A stretch of DNA of 27,611 nucleotides, from contig BFEA01000272.1 of the NCBI GenBank assembly GCA_003427395.1, forward strand, positions 1,817,239 to 1,844,849. The letters are read 5' to 3'. Position 1 is the stretch's first letter. Every line of letters starts with the position of its first letter. Origin of the DNA: Chara braunii. Lineage: Eukaryota > Streptophyta > Charophyceae > Charales > Characeae. A model generated the notes under the pieces. The model was not told the origin of the DNA. It searched no databases and saw only the letters and a program-made list of their open reading frames with translations. A program made the translations under genes and the position numbers. Of this stretch, positions 1-8,090 are shown in pieces.

Positions 1-305
1 CCACACGCGCACCCGCGCCAGGCGCGCGTGCTCATTTTTTGGCATGTGCGCGCCCCCGAAACTGGATTTAGCGCTTTTGAGCAGCGCTCGGGGGGGTTGA
101 GCGCTCGCTTAAGCTCGCCTCATGGGGTAAGTGCGCTCAAACGGTCACGTCGCTTAGGAGGGCTTGGATTCCTCCCTAGTCCCCCATGAATTTTCCTTAA
201 TTCCAGCTATAACCTCTGCTCTACCCTGGACAAAAAGCCAAATGGCTGTTGTATCCCTGCGTAAGTCTGTGACCGGGATGATAGTGATGCACATCAATGT
301 CATGG

Positions 306-712
306 TTGTGCTGCCCCTCCGCCATGTGCACCCTTCCAGTCTACGTGCTCCTATAATCGGAGATGAATCATGCATGCGACAAGAGCTGAGTGTGCTCAGG
401 CGGAGGTCCACATGACCCCTCCGTTGGAAGATCGGGCACTTTAAACCGCTAGTACATGGCCCCAGCCTTGCAGAAAGTTTTGGTCACCACAAGCAAAACT
501 CAGAGGCGCCGTGTGGCCAGGCCCGCCGTTGAAAAAAAAATCGGCAGCCTCTCCAAAGTGGTGCGGGTTTCGTGCGGATACCCGTGGGCCGATATGTGCT
601 GTACTGCCGGCTGGAATTACCTTCACTGGGATGGCAAAGATGCGGGTACCCCTCACTGCCACGCCCAGCCTGGAGATCGATGTACCCAGTGCGCTGCCCC
701 TCCGCCACGTGT
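306..712. repeat. Degenerate direct repeat pair (CTGCCCCTCCGCCAYGTG core)
   Basis: The core CTGCCCCTCCGCCATGTG near 311-328 recurs as CTGCCCCTCCGCCACGTG near 695-712, with weaker similarity on both sides (for example GTGCTCCTATAAT against GCACTCCTGATCA downstream). This suggests two diverged copies of one repeat about 384 bases apart. Family unknown. Confidence 0.5.
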
Positions 713-851
713 CAGTTTCTAACTGCCGCACTCCTGATCAGAAACAGCCATTTGGGACCTGAAGGCGATGCCCAAGAAGTCGTTAGACGACTGACTCTCC
801 CATCCCGCTTCCGTACAAGAGCCTCCTCCTGCCCCAACTGGTCCACATCTG

Positions 852-919
852 CCGGACTCCTGCTGTACACCTGTTGTACTCAACCGGACTCCTGCTGTTC
901 ACCATTGACTTGTCCTCAA
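852..919. repeat. Two-copy tandem repeat, about 32-36 bp
   Basis: The unit beginning CCGGACTCCTGCTGT at 852 is repeated from 884, and both copies end in CTCAA. The second copy is slightly longer. It is a simple local duplication with no known function. Confidence 0.7.
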
Positions 920-1413
920 CCGCCTTGAGTGACGTTGACGTGCCAGGCACACACTCTATCATCATCCCCGTTATGCAGCTACCCATATATGCCTTCCCGC
1001 TGGCCTCTGGAGGAGGAAGTAGGTAAACTTGGCCTGCCGTTCGAGATGAAAGTGCACCCGCCTATGGCAATGAATAAACCAGTGCTCGGACCACAAGCTG
1101 GTGCGACACCTGAATGTGGGCAAGATGCAGCCATGCGGTGGACGCTGCTTGCAAAGTGGTCCATCGCTCTGCTACTTTCACACTGTGGATGACATCTCCG
1201 GAGCATGGCAATGCTACACAGGAGCTTGGAGACAGTCCACACCCTGCAGCAAAGCGACCTTTGTGTCCTCCCCCTCCCCCCCACTGGCAGAAGACACGCC
1301 GTTCCTGGTTCGCACTTCAGACCAGCGCGGGCCCAGGCAGACATCAGATGTACACCCCGGCGGTTCTGGTACCTGGCCACATTCCTGAATTTCCACCATG
1401 CCACAATCTTGAA

Positions 1414-1670
1414 TTTCGAGAGTCACTCGAAACCACAAGGCATCAGGGTCAGCCTGGTCTGTCCACCTAGACTTGCTTTGGACTCGCGAAATCCACGACC
1501 CTTTCCAGACCGCAACCGAGGACCCTAGAGGAAACAGGTGTTACAGGCGGGGAACTCTCAAACATTTGAAAGTGGTGTTTGGGTGCTCATTCTGCAGCTC
1601 TCGAACCCCGTTTTTGAGAGTTGGAGTCTAGAGTTTGTGGAGCGAGGCCTCACTCTCAAAATTCCGAGAG
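1414..1670. repeat. Cluster of short inverted repeats (CTCTCRAA / TTYGAGAG)
   Basis: Three small palindromes share one motif. TTTCGAG (1414-1420) pairs with CTCGAAA (1426-1432). CTCTCGAA (1598-1605) faces TTTTTGAGAG (1611-1620). CTCTC (1653-1657) faces GAGAG (1666-1670). Repeated use of one motif in about 260 bases suggests amplification of a small sequence. No function is assigned. Confidence 0.5.
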
Positions 1671-1673
1671 TCG

Positions 1674-1990
1674 GCAGTACTGCCTTCCTCTCTCGTGCGG
1701 ATCAGGATGCTCCAAATGTCATTGCAAGGGTAACATGGTCTACCCTCATTCAACCCAAGGCTAAGGGGGGGTTAGGGATTCTTGACCCCTCACTGCAATG
1801 TCAGGCTTTGACCCTGCGGTAGCTGAAATACTATCTTCTCACATCCCTTGGAAAATCTTGGCTTAAGGTTTGGAACTGATTTGCAGGTTGGCGCCACAAT
1901 CACCAGCAGGCATCCACCCATTTTCTTGGGTGGAAAACCGCTTTTGGATCATCCCGAGAGGTCATCCCCTTTCACGGAAACTGGGAGATC
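1674..1990 (+). mobile_element. LINE-C piece 1: ORF2 region downstream of the RT palm (5'-truncated)
   Basis: The translation (TAFLSRADQD, then IQPKAKGGLGILDPS and CQALTLR) matches the post-RT region of LINE-A (AAFLWRGD, IQPKSRGGLGI) and LINE-D (TAFLWRGD, IQPKARGGLGI). A stop follows ALTLR. Coding similarity begins abruptly near 1674, so the element is 5'-truncated. At 1990 the frame ends in K-L-G-D and is cut by the poly(T) of LINE-A; it resumes at 7561. LINE-C is the oldest layer because three other regions interrupt or abut it. Confidence 0.85.
1983..1990. repeat. Putative target-site duplication of LINE-A, left copy
   Basis: GGGAGATC directly precedes the 26-T run that is the minus-strand poly(A) tail of LINE-A. 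GAGAGATC at 7553-7560 flanks the other end. Seven of eight bases match, and both copies lie in the same LINE-C reading frame (the GAT codon). It is short, so the call is moderate. Confidence 0.55.
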
Positions 1991-2016
1991 TTTTTTTTTT
2001 TTTTTTTTTTTTTTTT
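1991..2016 (-). repeat. Poly(A) tail of LINE-A (poly(T) on + strand)
   Basis: An uninterrupted 26-T run on the plus strand lies at the junction of LINE-C coding sequence and the LINE-A 3' end. It marks the 3' terminus of the minus-strand element and its insertion point. Confidence 0.95.
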
Positions 2017-2028
2017 AAGGCCCATGTG

Positions 2029-2079
2029 CAAGGCCTCTATCCTGGGGGGGGTAAGAGAACCATCGGGATTGAGGCTTTG
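2029..2079 (-). promoter_or_regulatory. LINE-A 3'-terminal stem-loop
   Basis: The 14-nt arms at 2066-2079 and 2029-2042 pair at 12 of 14 positions (core GCCTCAATCC with GGATAGAGGC). The 23-nt loop contains TTCTCTTA on the minus strand. It lies 12 nt before the poly(A) and 40 nt after the conserved box. It is equivalent in position to the hairpins of LINE-B, LINE-D and the solo 3' ends. Probably an RNA element recognised by the element's reverse transcriptase; that role is inferred from other LINEs. Confidence 0.7.
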
Positions 2080-2119
2080 CCTGGCGGGCCGCTCCATCTA
2101 TTGGTGGGGAGCATCACCT

Positions 2120-2216
2120 GCTTGAAACCGGGTCCAGCGTCCCTTGAATACATCAATGTAATACAGTACATCATTGAAAGTGGCGTCATTGTGCTGGAAA
2201 CCGGGTCCAGCGTCCC
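2120..2216 (-). repeat. Duplicated 3'UTR box of LINE-A (two 24-nt copies)
   Basis: Two near-identical 24-nt copies lie at 2120-2143 and 2193-2216, differing at about one position, with the core AAACCGGGTCCAGCGTCCC on the plus strand. On the element's own strand the box reads GGGACGCTGGACCC onward and can fold by itself (GCTGGA with TCCAGC around CCCGGTT). LINE-B has the same two-copy layout; LINE-D and a solo end have one copy. Confidence 0.85.
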
Positions 2217-2353
2217 ATATCCAATCCACACTTCCAATCCTAACCTGCAGCAAGGCCGGGTAGTGGGGGGGGGGAGTCACTGGGGGGCACCAGTGAAGTC
2301 TCCCTCCATCCCCCGGCCCCTGCCATCCACCAACTATCCTCAGGGCGCCTGAA

Positions 2354-2536
2354 CAGCAAAAATCAGCTGTGAAGCAGCGAAGCCAGAGCAGAAGGAACAG
2401 AAAAAGAAACAAAGGCAGAACCAGAAAAAACAGCAGCGATCTGCCGGGTCTGCTACAAGTATGATATACAGCAAAAATCAGCAGTACAGACAGAAACAGC
2501 AGCGATCTGCTAGGTCTGCTACAAGTATAATATGCC
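2354..2536 (-). repeat. Tandem repeat in LINE-A 3'UTR, 69-bp period
   Basis: The stretch 2430-2467 (CAGCAGCGATCTGC then GGGTCTGCTACAAGTATGAT) recurs at 2499-2536 with only a few changes. CAGCAAAAATCAGC also occurs at about 2354 and 2469. This is a local expansion inside the 3'UTR that LINE-B and LINE-D lack. Confidence 0.75.
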
Positions 2537-2814
2537 AACCAACACCCAGGCTTATGATAATGACAGTGTTTCTACCAAGGACAGCGGGTGGGGGGGGAAG
2601 GGGTCTGCGAAGTCCTGCGCTGGTCGTAGCCGGTCGTCGGGGTCCACCTTGATCCAGTCATGAAAAGTCAGCTGGTAATCTCTTGCTATTCCCTCCCAGA
2701 GTTCCTCCTGTGGTTCCTCTTCAGGTCAACAATCCCCGGACCATTTTACCTCAGCCACCCATCCCTCCGTCTCCCCTCCCAGCCAGTCTCTGCAGAAACG
2801 GGATACAATCCTGT

Positions 2815-3567
2815 TCATGTCCCCCCAAGTGTATGATTGATCAAGTCTGTCTTTAGCTGATTTCCATTGGGATGCAATTTCATGTTGGACCAATGTTCGC
2901 ACTTGTTCCATAGATTCCCCGTCACACACACCCTCTCTATCTCAAGGATACATTGTCTCCACCATATGGTCCATAGAATGCTTCGCCTACCCAATTTGAA
3001 CATATTTTCCACGAATGCATTTTCCGGGAGTTGAGGGAAATACCGTAAGAGTATGGCCCTCCAGTCCCAAGGCCATGCCACGCCGGGAACAATATGTCTC
3101 CAGATCCGGTCCCAGCTTCTCCATAGTAGTACTGACGCGGGACATTTGAGAAAGATGTGTTCAATGGTCTCCGCTCGTCTCATCCCGGGGAAGCCCTGAA
3201 GACATTTGTGGCACCATGGCAATGCTTTCCCTTGTTGCTCTAGATACGTGTGGTCTATCAGCCAGTCGTTGGTTGGTAGATATCTGTGTTCTATTTGCCA
3301 TTGGAGGGCCGATATTTTGGCGGGTCTGCAGCTATAGTGGGCAAACCATCGGATAGGTTTGAGCAAGCCGCGGTCTGTGTTAACATGACGATACCATCTG
3401 TCTTCCACTTGGTCCTGCAGTCTGCGTTTAGGTCTGAGCATCCGGTAGGCTGATTTAGTTTTAAGGCTAAGAAGTGTCAGCGTGTTTGCTTCTCCTCTCC
3501 TGGCCCGGTTGTCTTGACTCCATCGCCACTCGTCTGGGTCTAATGGGAGGTCCTCGATCGGGATCAT
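2815..3567 (-). pseudogene. LINE-A ORF2 segment: zf-RVT domain
   Basis: An open stretch of 250 codons. The zinc-binding region shows C119-x2-C122 (LPWCHKC) and H137-x4-C142 (EHIFLKC), the pattern of the zf-RVT family at the C-terminus of plant LINE ORF2. W-rich sequence follows (WPWDWRAIL, LGRRSILWTIWWR). After the family-conserved stretch the frame shifts; the true continuation lies at 2929-2729, ending DWLGGETEGWVAEVKWSGDC before a TGA. The role of zf-RVT is not well established; nucleic-acid binding is inferred. Confidence 0.88.
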
Positions 3568-3660
3568 AGGGTGGTACGTCCTCTGGAGTCATCCCTCCTC
3601 CATCACCCTGATGTGGTACACCCCCTTTCGCTCTTTCCATGTGAAGGGTTGTTGATTCCA

Positions 3661-4371
3661 CTATAATTTATCGCCCTTTTGGATGGAGAAGACTTCAAGT
3701 AGCACATGCGTTGGATTCGTAAGGTGCACACGCCTCACCTCCCTCTCAAGGTCAGGTATCCCCACCCAATCTCTTTCCTTTATGCAGGGGCCTTTTCTGA
3801 GGGTGGTGTACCAATGAAGTGGGAAACTCTCAATAAGCTCGTTGAATGCTTCCTCGGTGTGGTGACAATACCGCAACCATGTGCGTACCCTTTCTATGCT
3901 CTTCCAGCTTCCCGTCTCTTTATCCCAAAGGTCCCCAACCCTTCGCAACCCATGTCTCACCCAACCTTTCCACGGGGCCTCCGAGCTGTTCCGCACACGC
4001 GCCCTAGAATCTGTTATTAGGCGGTTGCCGAAAAGGGGTTGCCTTAATATTTCTTCCCACCTTTCTGGTACTGGTCGCAGTGGGGGAAGGAGTTTCCTCC
4101 ATGTGCGTATAAGGCGCACCCACTGTCTATCGGTTGGGTCCCCATTCCTATATTTCCTTGGTATCCTCCAGTACCTATCTTCAAGCCATATACGTGGGTC
4201 AATCTCTGGTGGGGTTTTTAAGGCCAGGTCAGAAATTTGTGCCAGGGTTAGGGGGACCCATGAGGAGGATGAAGAGAAGACAATATGTTGTAGCCAGCGG
4301 ATTGTGAGGGTCTGGCATTGTGTAGCCGGGTCAACAATCCCAAGTCCTCCTCTACTTTTGGGTTGAATCAC
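3661..4371 (-). pseudogene. LINE-A ORF2 segment: post-RT region
   Basis: 236 codons beginning IQPKSRGGLGIVDPATQCQ, then WLEDRYWRIPRK and ILRQPLFGN. LINE-C and LINE-D encode close counterparts (IQPKAKGGLGI and IQPKARGGLGI; LRQPLFGN in LINE-C). The segment links the RT thumb to zf-RVT. A stop separates it from the upstream RT segment. Confidence 0.85.
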
Positions 4372-4377
4372 GGAGTC

Positions 4378-5580
4378 TCATGCCACCCGGCTTATGGCGT
4401 GAGCTTTGTTACTGTCACCTCTCCACAGGAAAGCCGCCAGCTGCTGTTTTAGTGCCTTAAGGCCTCCTTCACTTAGGGGCCATAGGATGGCCTTATACCA
4501 GAGAGTGGCCAGGACCACGTTATTGATGACAAGTGTCCTCCCAAAGATCGAAGTACGTTTATTGTTCCATTTCTCCAATTTGGTCTGCGCCGGTCCGGCC
4601 AACCATTCGTCATTCGATGCTGGTTTCCCATTTGCGGTGACTAATGCCCCCAAGATTCTCAGGGGATCGTCATAGGGGAGCCATGTGATTTGTGGGTGTT
4701 CCGGGGGTCTTCCTCCTTGGTGATGCATCCACCACCCTACATTCTTCTGTCCCCAATTCACTGGCATATCTGATAGCTGGCAGAATCTGTCCATAAGCCG
4801 CTATATTTTTTCCATATTGGATTCTGTCGCTTCTGTCATTATCGTAAGATCGTCTGCGAACAGGGAGCAGATTGGGATCGCCTCCTCCGGGATATTATAT
4901 ATCTTAATGCGAATAATGTCTTTGTTCTGACGAAGGTTAGCAGACAATGCTTCCATTATCACCAGGAAGAGATAGGGAGCAATGAGGTCCTCCTGCCTCA
5001 CTGATCGTTGGAGTTCGAAGGGCGGTGCTACTGACTCATTAACCTGAACAAAGGTGGAGGCATGATTATGGAGGATTCCGATCCAGCGCGGAAGGTAGGT
5101 CCGAAGTTCATTTTTTCCAAACATCTGTCTAAGAAGTCCCAGTCTACGTGGTCATAGGCTTTTTCAAAGTCTATGAAAATAATGGCCGCATTGGCCCGGT
5201 TTCGTAGACCACGTCGTTGACTAGCAGGATGTTCTCTTGTATGTTCCTACCGGACATAAATCCTGTTTGTGCTGGGTGTATGACGTCCTCCAGGACTGAT
5301 GCCATACGGTTGGCCAGTGCCTTTGAAAGCATTTTATAGACGACTGTGAGCAGTGTTATAGGTCTGTAATTTTTTATGTTCATTTTATCACCTTTTTTGT
5401 ATAGGAGAGACAACACGCCTTTCCCTACAGTTTCCCTCATTTCCTTGGTCTCCCATATGTCCTGATAATATTCCCACAGATCGATACTTAGATCTGTCCA
5501 TGTGGCTTCCCAAAATTCCTTGGGAAAGCCGTCTATGCGAGGAGTTTTCTCTTCCTTGATTTGGAAGAGTGTTGATCATA
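4378..5580 (-). pseudogene. LINE-A ORF2 segment: reverse transcriptase domain
   Basis: RT motifs appear in order across broken frames: KKGDKMNIKNYRPITLL (fingers), TGFMSGRNIQENILLVND, FIDFEKAYDHVDW (palm, first Asp), SVRQEDLIAPYLFLVIMEAL, and SLFADDLTIM with the catalytic FADD near 4852. The RQGDP motif has decayed to RQEDL. WLPYDDPLRILG and AAFLWRGD follow. Frameshifts lie near 5180 and 5130, and a stop near 4798. The fold and motifs are those of L1-type RTs; the copy is inactive. Confidence 0.92.
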
Positions 5581-6181
5581 CCTCGTCTTTCGTTAGTTCT
5601 CTCTCCAGCTTGTCACGCTGTTGTGAGGATATGTGTCGGTCCATTGGCAGAAGAAAGTTTTGTATCTCTCTGATTCTATCTTTATCCTGTGGGGATGGGA
5701 TCTGGGACGTGTATAACTGTTTAAAGAATTTTCTGGTGATCAATGTGCAATGTGTTGTATAAGTGGCGATGATGCTACTATCATCTGGGTCGAGGAAGGC
5801 CTCGATGACCGTCCTACGTGTACGGGCAGTGGCCATAGAGAAGAAATGAGTGTCCATTGAAGCGTCGTAAGTGAGTTTAGCCATTTTCCCTCTTATCCGG
5901 ATTCCTTGCCATCTGTGCAACGAGTATTGCAGAAGCTGGTTTTTTACTTTTTTGATGGAAGAAGTTAGACGTTGCCAGTCTTGGGGGGAAGAGTTAGAAT
6001 GTTGTGATTCTGCTTGTTGTTCTAAGGTTATAAGTTCATTGTGTGCGGTTGTTTTCTGGAACTGTCGTAAAGCAGCTTTGGCTTTTGAGAATTCTTTGCA
6101 TTTTCTGGCTAGGAAGATTAGGCCATTGTTGAACCATACAAGACGAGAATCAAAGCGATGTTTTTGTTGGCACCAAAATTC
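5581..6181 (-). pseudogene. LINE-A ORF2 segment: linker between endonuclease and RT
   Basis: Translation in two frames gives a charged helical stretch (residues like FNNGLIFLARKCKEFSKAKA) and then SLHRWQGIRIRGKMAKLTYD and DKLERELTKDE. LINE-B encodes matching text (GLDFLGRKCNKYSKLLAVE, YHWNDIRIRGKFRSL). The region is conserved between copies but has no catalytic motif that I recognise. Confidence 0.75.
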
Positions 6182-7060
6182 TCATTCAGACCGAATCATT
6201 TGTAGGAAGGAAACGCCTTTAAATATGGAGGTATTCAGCTTGAAAAAGTCCGACCCTTGATCGGGTTTTTTCCTCATTGTTAGTATAATTCCACAAGTCT
6301 TGTGGTCCAGTCCGGGGTGAGGGCTATGCGGGAGAATCAACGCCCATCGCAGGGCCCCTTCCAATTCGTTGGAGAGTAGGATAAGGTCAATGCGAGATCT
6401 GGACAGTCGTGTCGGGTCACTGTCTCGTATGCACGTAAAGATCCGTTCTTGGGGATGCAAGTGGCAGAAGGTGTCGAAGACTGAGAGTGTCTCGCCGAGG
6501 TCAGCGAGCATTTGCTCGTCTTCCGCTGCTGCGAAGGAGGGGGTGTCCTGGGGGTTCCATCTATCGAGCCTCCTGTCGGGGGTGGCGTTAAAATCTCNTG
6601 CTATGACTAGAGGGATACCTTCCGGGACTTGCATTCCGATTCTCCCCAAGAATTCTCTTCTTTCTCCTACTGAGTTTGGTGAGTATATACAGAGGATACA
6701 GAGCAGTTCCAATTCTAACATCCCCAAGACCGAGGCCCAACACCCCTCTGCTTCGTCCACTACCCAGTGGACATGCTGGAATCTGGACTCCGGAGGGATC
6801 CAGTTTGCCACGCCTGTTGAGCCGGGTCTTGGTGCGTGCGCTCTGATGGCGGTGTGCAGCCAGGCCTGCCTGTGAGCCCTGTTATGCTCCGGGATGTTTT
6901 GCAGATGAGTCTCTTGTATGCAGATCACATCTGGCCAACGCCTGCCTCCTGTTCCTTTGAGTTGATCCCAAATAGCTTGGTGTTTGTCCGGTTTACTTGA
7001 TGCCAAGCCATTTACATTGATGGAGCGCAGGTCTAGGTCAGCGGAGGCTACGCATGTTTT
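6182..7060 (-). pseudogene. LINE-A ORF2 segment: apurinic/apyrimidinic-type endonuclease
   Basis: An open 274-codon frame (7006-6182) preceded in frame by LDLRSINVNGLASS. Exo-endo-phosphatase motifs are visible: ICIQETH (Glu at residue 32), then DFNATPDRRLDRW, SRIDLILLSN, and GLDHKTC with the final catalytic His. The codon before DFN holds the unresolved base at 6599 and would normally encode Gly. This domain nicks target DNA to prime reverse transcription. It is the best-preserved domain of LINE-A. The frame is lost just after the endonuclease at 6181. Confidence 0.92.
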
Positions 7061-7104
7061 GCATGCTTAATTTCTGCAGTATAATGTTTCGAGGTCCTCC
7101 ATTG

Positions 7105-7175
7105 CTGTATGTGATAGGGATTATCCTAGAGGATGTCTATTACTGTCTGTGATAGGGATTATCTTAGAGGATGTC
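7105..7175 (-). repeat. 38-bp tandem repeat between ORF1 and ORF2 of LINE-A
   Basis: Two 33-bp copies with a 38-bp period (7105-7137 and 7143-7175) share GTGATAGGGATTATC then TAGAGGATGTC; only two positions differ. The array lies just 5' of the ORF2 start codon, inside the 152-base ORF1-ORF2 spacer. LINE-B has no counterpart. Confidence 0.85.
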
Positions 7176-7254
7176 ATTTTTTGGCATCCCATTTGTCCAG
7201 ATGTAAGATCTTTTTCCGCACCATCCGGCACAGGCATCTACAAACATCGTCCTC

Positions 7255-7552
7255 TTACCAAAATTCGCTGGCTTTTATTTTTGTGCATTGTAGGTCCAGA
7301 AGAGCATTGTGGTTGTACCAACTGAGGTTGGCAGATTTGCTAGATTCGAAGAGCAGGTAGAGGTCGGTCTTTGCCATCTGTTCATCGCCGCAGTCTCCAA
7401 ATCTCAAACCTGCCCTTGCCCCAGGAGCATAGTGTCTGGGAATAAAGGCACGCATTTGGTTGGTGAAGGCCTGATAATTTTCATGACGGTTGCTCCCCTG
7501 GGGTATGAATTCCCATCCTTGTAGTGTTACCCCCCCGTACTCCCCTACCGGT
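7255..7552 (-). pseudogene. LINE-A ORF1, C-terminal fragment only
   Basis: About 99 codons ending in a TAA at 7257-7255. The sequence (RAFIPRHYAPGARAGL, CGDEQMAK, LSWYNHNALLDLQCTKIKA) aligns with the end of LINE-B ORF1 (GRFIKDKLLAGCTATL, EGDQRLAE, LKWFNQDLLMALQLMKVKA). This defines a conserved ORF1 C-terminal motif W-[YF]-N-x2-[LA]-L-x2-L-Q. The rest of ORF1 was lost by 5' truncation. The antisense reading beyond 7552 is LINE-C, not ORF1. Function unknown. Confidence 0.75.
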
Positions 7553-7560
7553 GAGAGATC
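7553..7560. repeat. Putative target-site duplication of LINE-A, right copy
   Basis: GAGAGATC, matching GGGAGATC at 1983-1990 at seven of eight bases. LINE-C coding sequence continues immediately after it. Confidence 0.5.
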
Positions 7561-8090
7561 CAGGGGCTGCAAGGAAAGATTTGGTATTGGCCAACCTATG
7601 GGTAGCATTATCGAAAACATGGCGACAACGGTCTTTGCCTGACAGACGATTCCCCGATCAGTATACGGAGGTTCTTAGACAGCCCCTTTTTGGTAACTCA
7701 TGGATAGCAGATCAACACGGGTGGGTTTATATTAGCTCATATCGCTTGTTGCTTCCATGTGTCCACGTGGCAGCAATCCTGCGGGAATGTTGGGCCAGAC
7801 AACTTAATGTTGATTGTGGTCTTCTCATGTCCATTAAGTCGAGCAAAATTTGTGTCCCTTCAGTGACAGATTTAACATCATTGCCTACCGACGAATGATT
7901 GGTTAGTGGATCATTCCACATTGGAACAACGGGGACTCAATCTTCCTTGGTGCCAGTCCTGTCATTCTGCTTTTCTGCGTAGACAGTTCAGAGAAACAAC
8001 AGAGCATATTTTCCTACAATGTCCAAAGCGGATATGGCGAAGATGGGACTGTGTTTTAAGGAGACTGACAGATTTGGCTTGGCCATGGGA
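7561..8090 (+). mobile_element. LINE-C piece 2: post-RT region and zf-RVT
   Basis: LINE-C resumes with LANLWVALSKTW and LRQPLFGN, matching LINE-A (VRLIRTW, LRQPLFGN). Near 7740-7795 similarity jumps to WARQLNVDC (LINE-D: WARHLNVDC), so roughly 190 codons are deleted. The zf-RVT follows in two frames: SLPTDE then a stop, and LNLPWCQSCHSAF with TTEHIFLQCP, giving the C-x2-C and H-x4-C ligands. It ends in DLAWPWE at the LINE-D insertion and continues at 12129. Confidence 0.85.
8079..8090. repeat. Target-site duplication of LINE-D, left copy
   Basis: TTGGCCATGGGA occurs here, directly before LINE-D, and again exactly at 12132-12143 after its poly(A). Twelve identical bases, both inside the LINE-C codons for L-A-W-P-W, make this the best-supported duplication in the window. 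Confidence 0.92.

Larger units (their letters stand above)
1..1673. other. Non-coding background upstream of LINE-C
   Basis: No reading frame here has a recognisable domain; the open frames are short and overlap on both strands. The first 150 bases are GC-rich and low in complexity. The rest holds a degenerate repeat pair, one tandem duplication and several short inverted repeats, listed separately. I see no RNA gene or clear promoter. It may be old repeat-derived DNA. Confidence 0.6.
2552..7102 (-). pseudogene. LINE-A ORF2: AP endonuclease / reverse transcriptase / zf-RVT polyprotein, broken
   Basis: The frame runs from a candidate ATG at 7102-7100 to a TAA at 2554-2552, about 1,517 codons, nearly the same span as LINE-B ORF2. 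The order is endonuclease, linker, reverse transcriptase with FADD, post-RT region (IQPKSRGGLGI), zf-RVT and a conserved C-terminal tail (DYQLTFHDWIKVDP). It would nick target DNA and reverse-transcribe the element's RNA in the nucleus. Defects include a TAA at codon 12, stops near 5580, 4798 and 4378, several frameshifts, and a TGA at 2728-2726 before the tail. I see no RNase H domain. The function is known for the family; this copy cannot make the full protein. Confidence 0.92.
1991..7552 (-). mobile_element. LINE-A: 5'-truncated L1-type non-LTR retrotransposon inserted in LINE-C
   Basis: Read on the minus strand, the order is: ORF1 C-terminal fragment (7552-7255), spacer with a tandem repeat, ORF2 with endonuclease, reverse transcriptase and zf-RVT (7102-2552), 3'UTR, terminal stem-loop and a 26-nt poly(A) (2016-1991). 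There are no LTRs. The 5' truncation and A-tail are hallmarks of target-primed reverse transcription. It splits LINE-C, whose coding similarity resumes on the far side. The reading frames are broken, so the copy is dead. Length is about 5.56 kb. Confidence 0.92.

Noticed and set aside
1870-2352. 160-codon plus-strand frame at 1870-2352.
   Set aside because: It joins LINE-C sequence, the LINE-A poly(T) and the antisense LINE-A 3'UTR, so it is an accident of the insertion.
3881-4366. 161-codon plus-strand frame at 3881-4366, and 168 codons at 6369-6875.
   Set aside because: Both are antisense to LINE-A ORF2, whose minus-strand frames match other copies.
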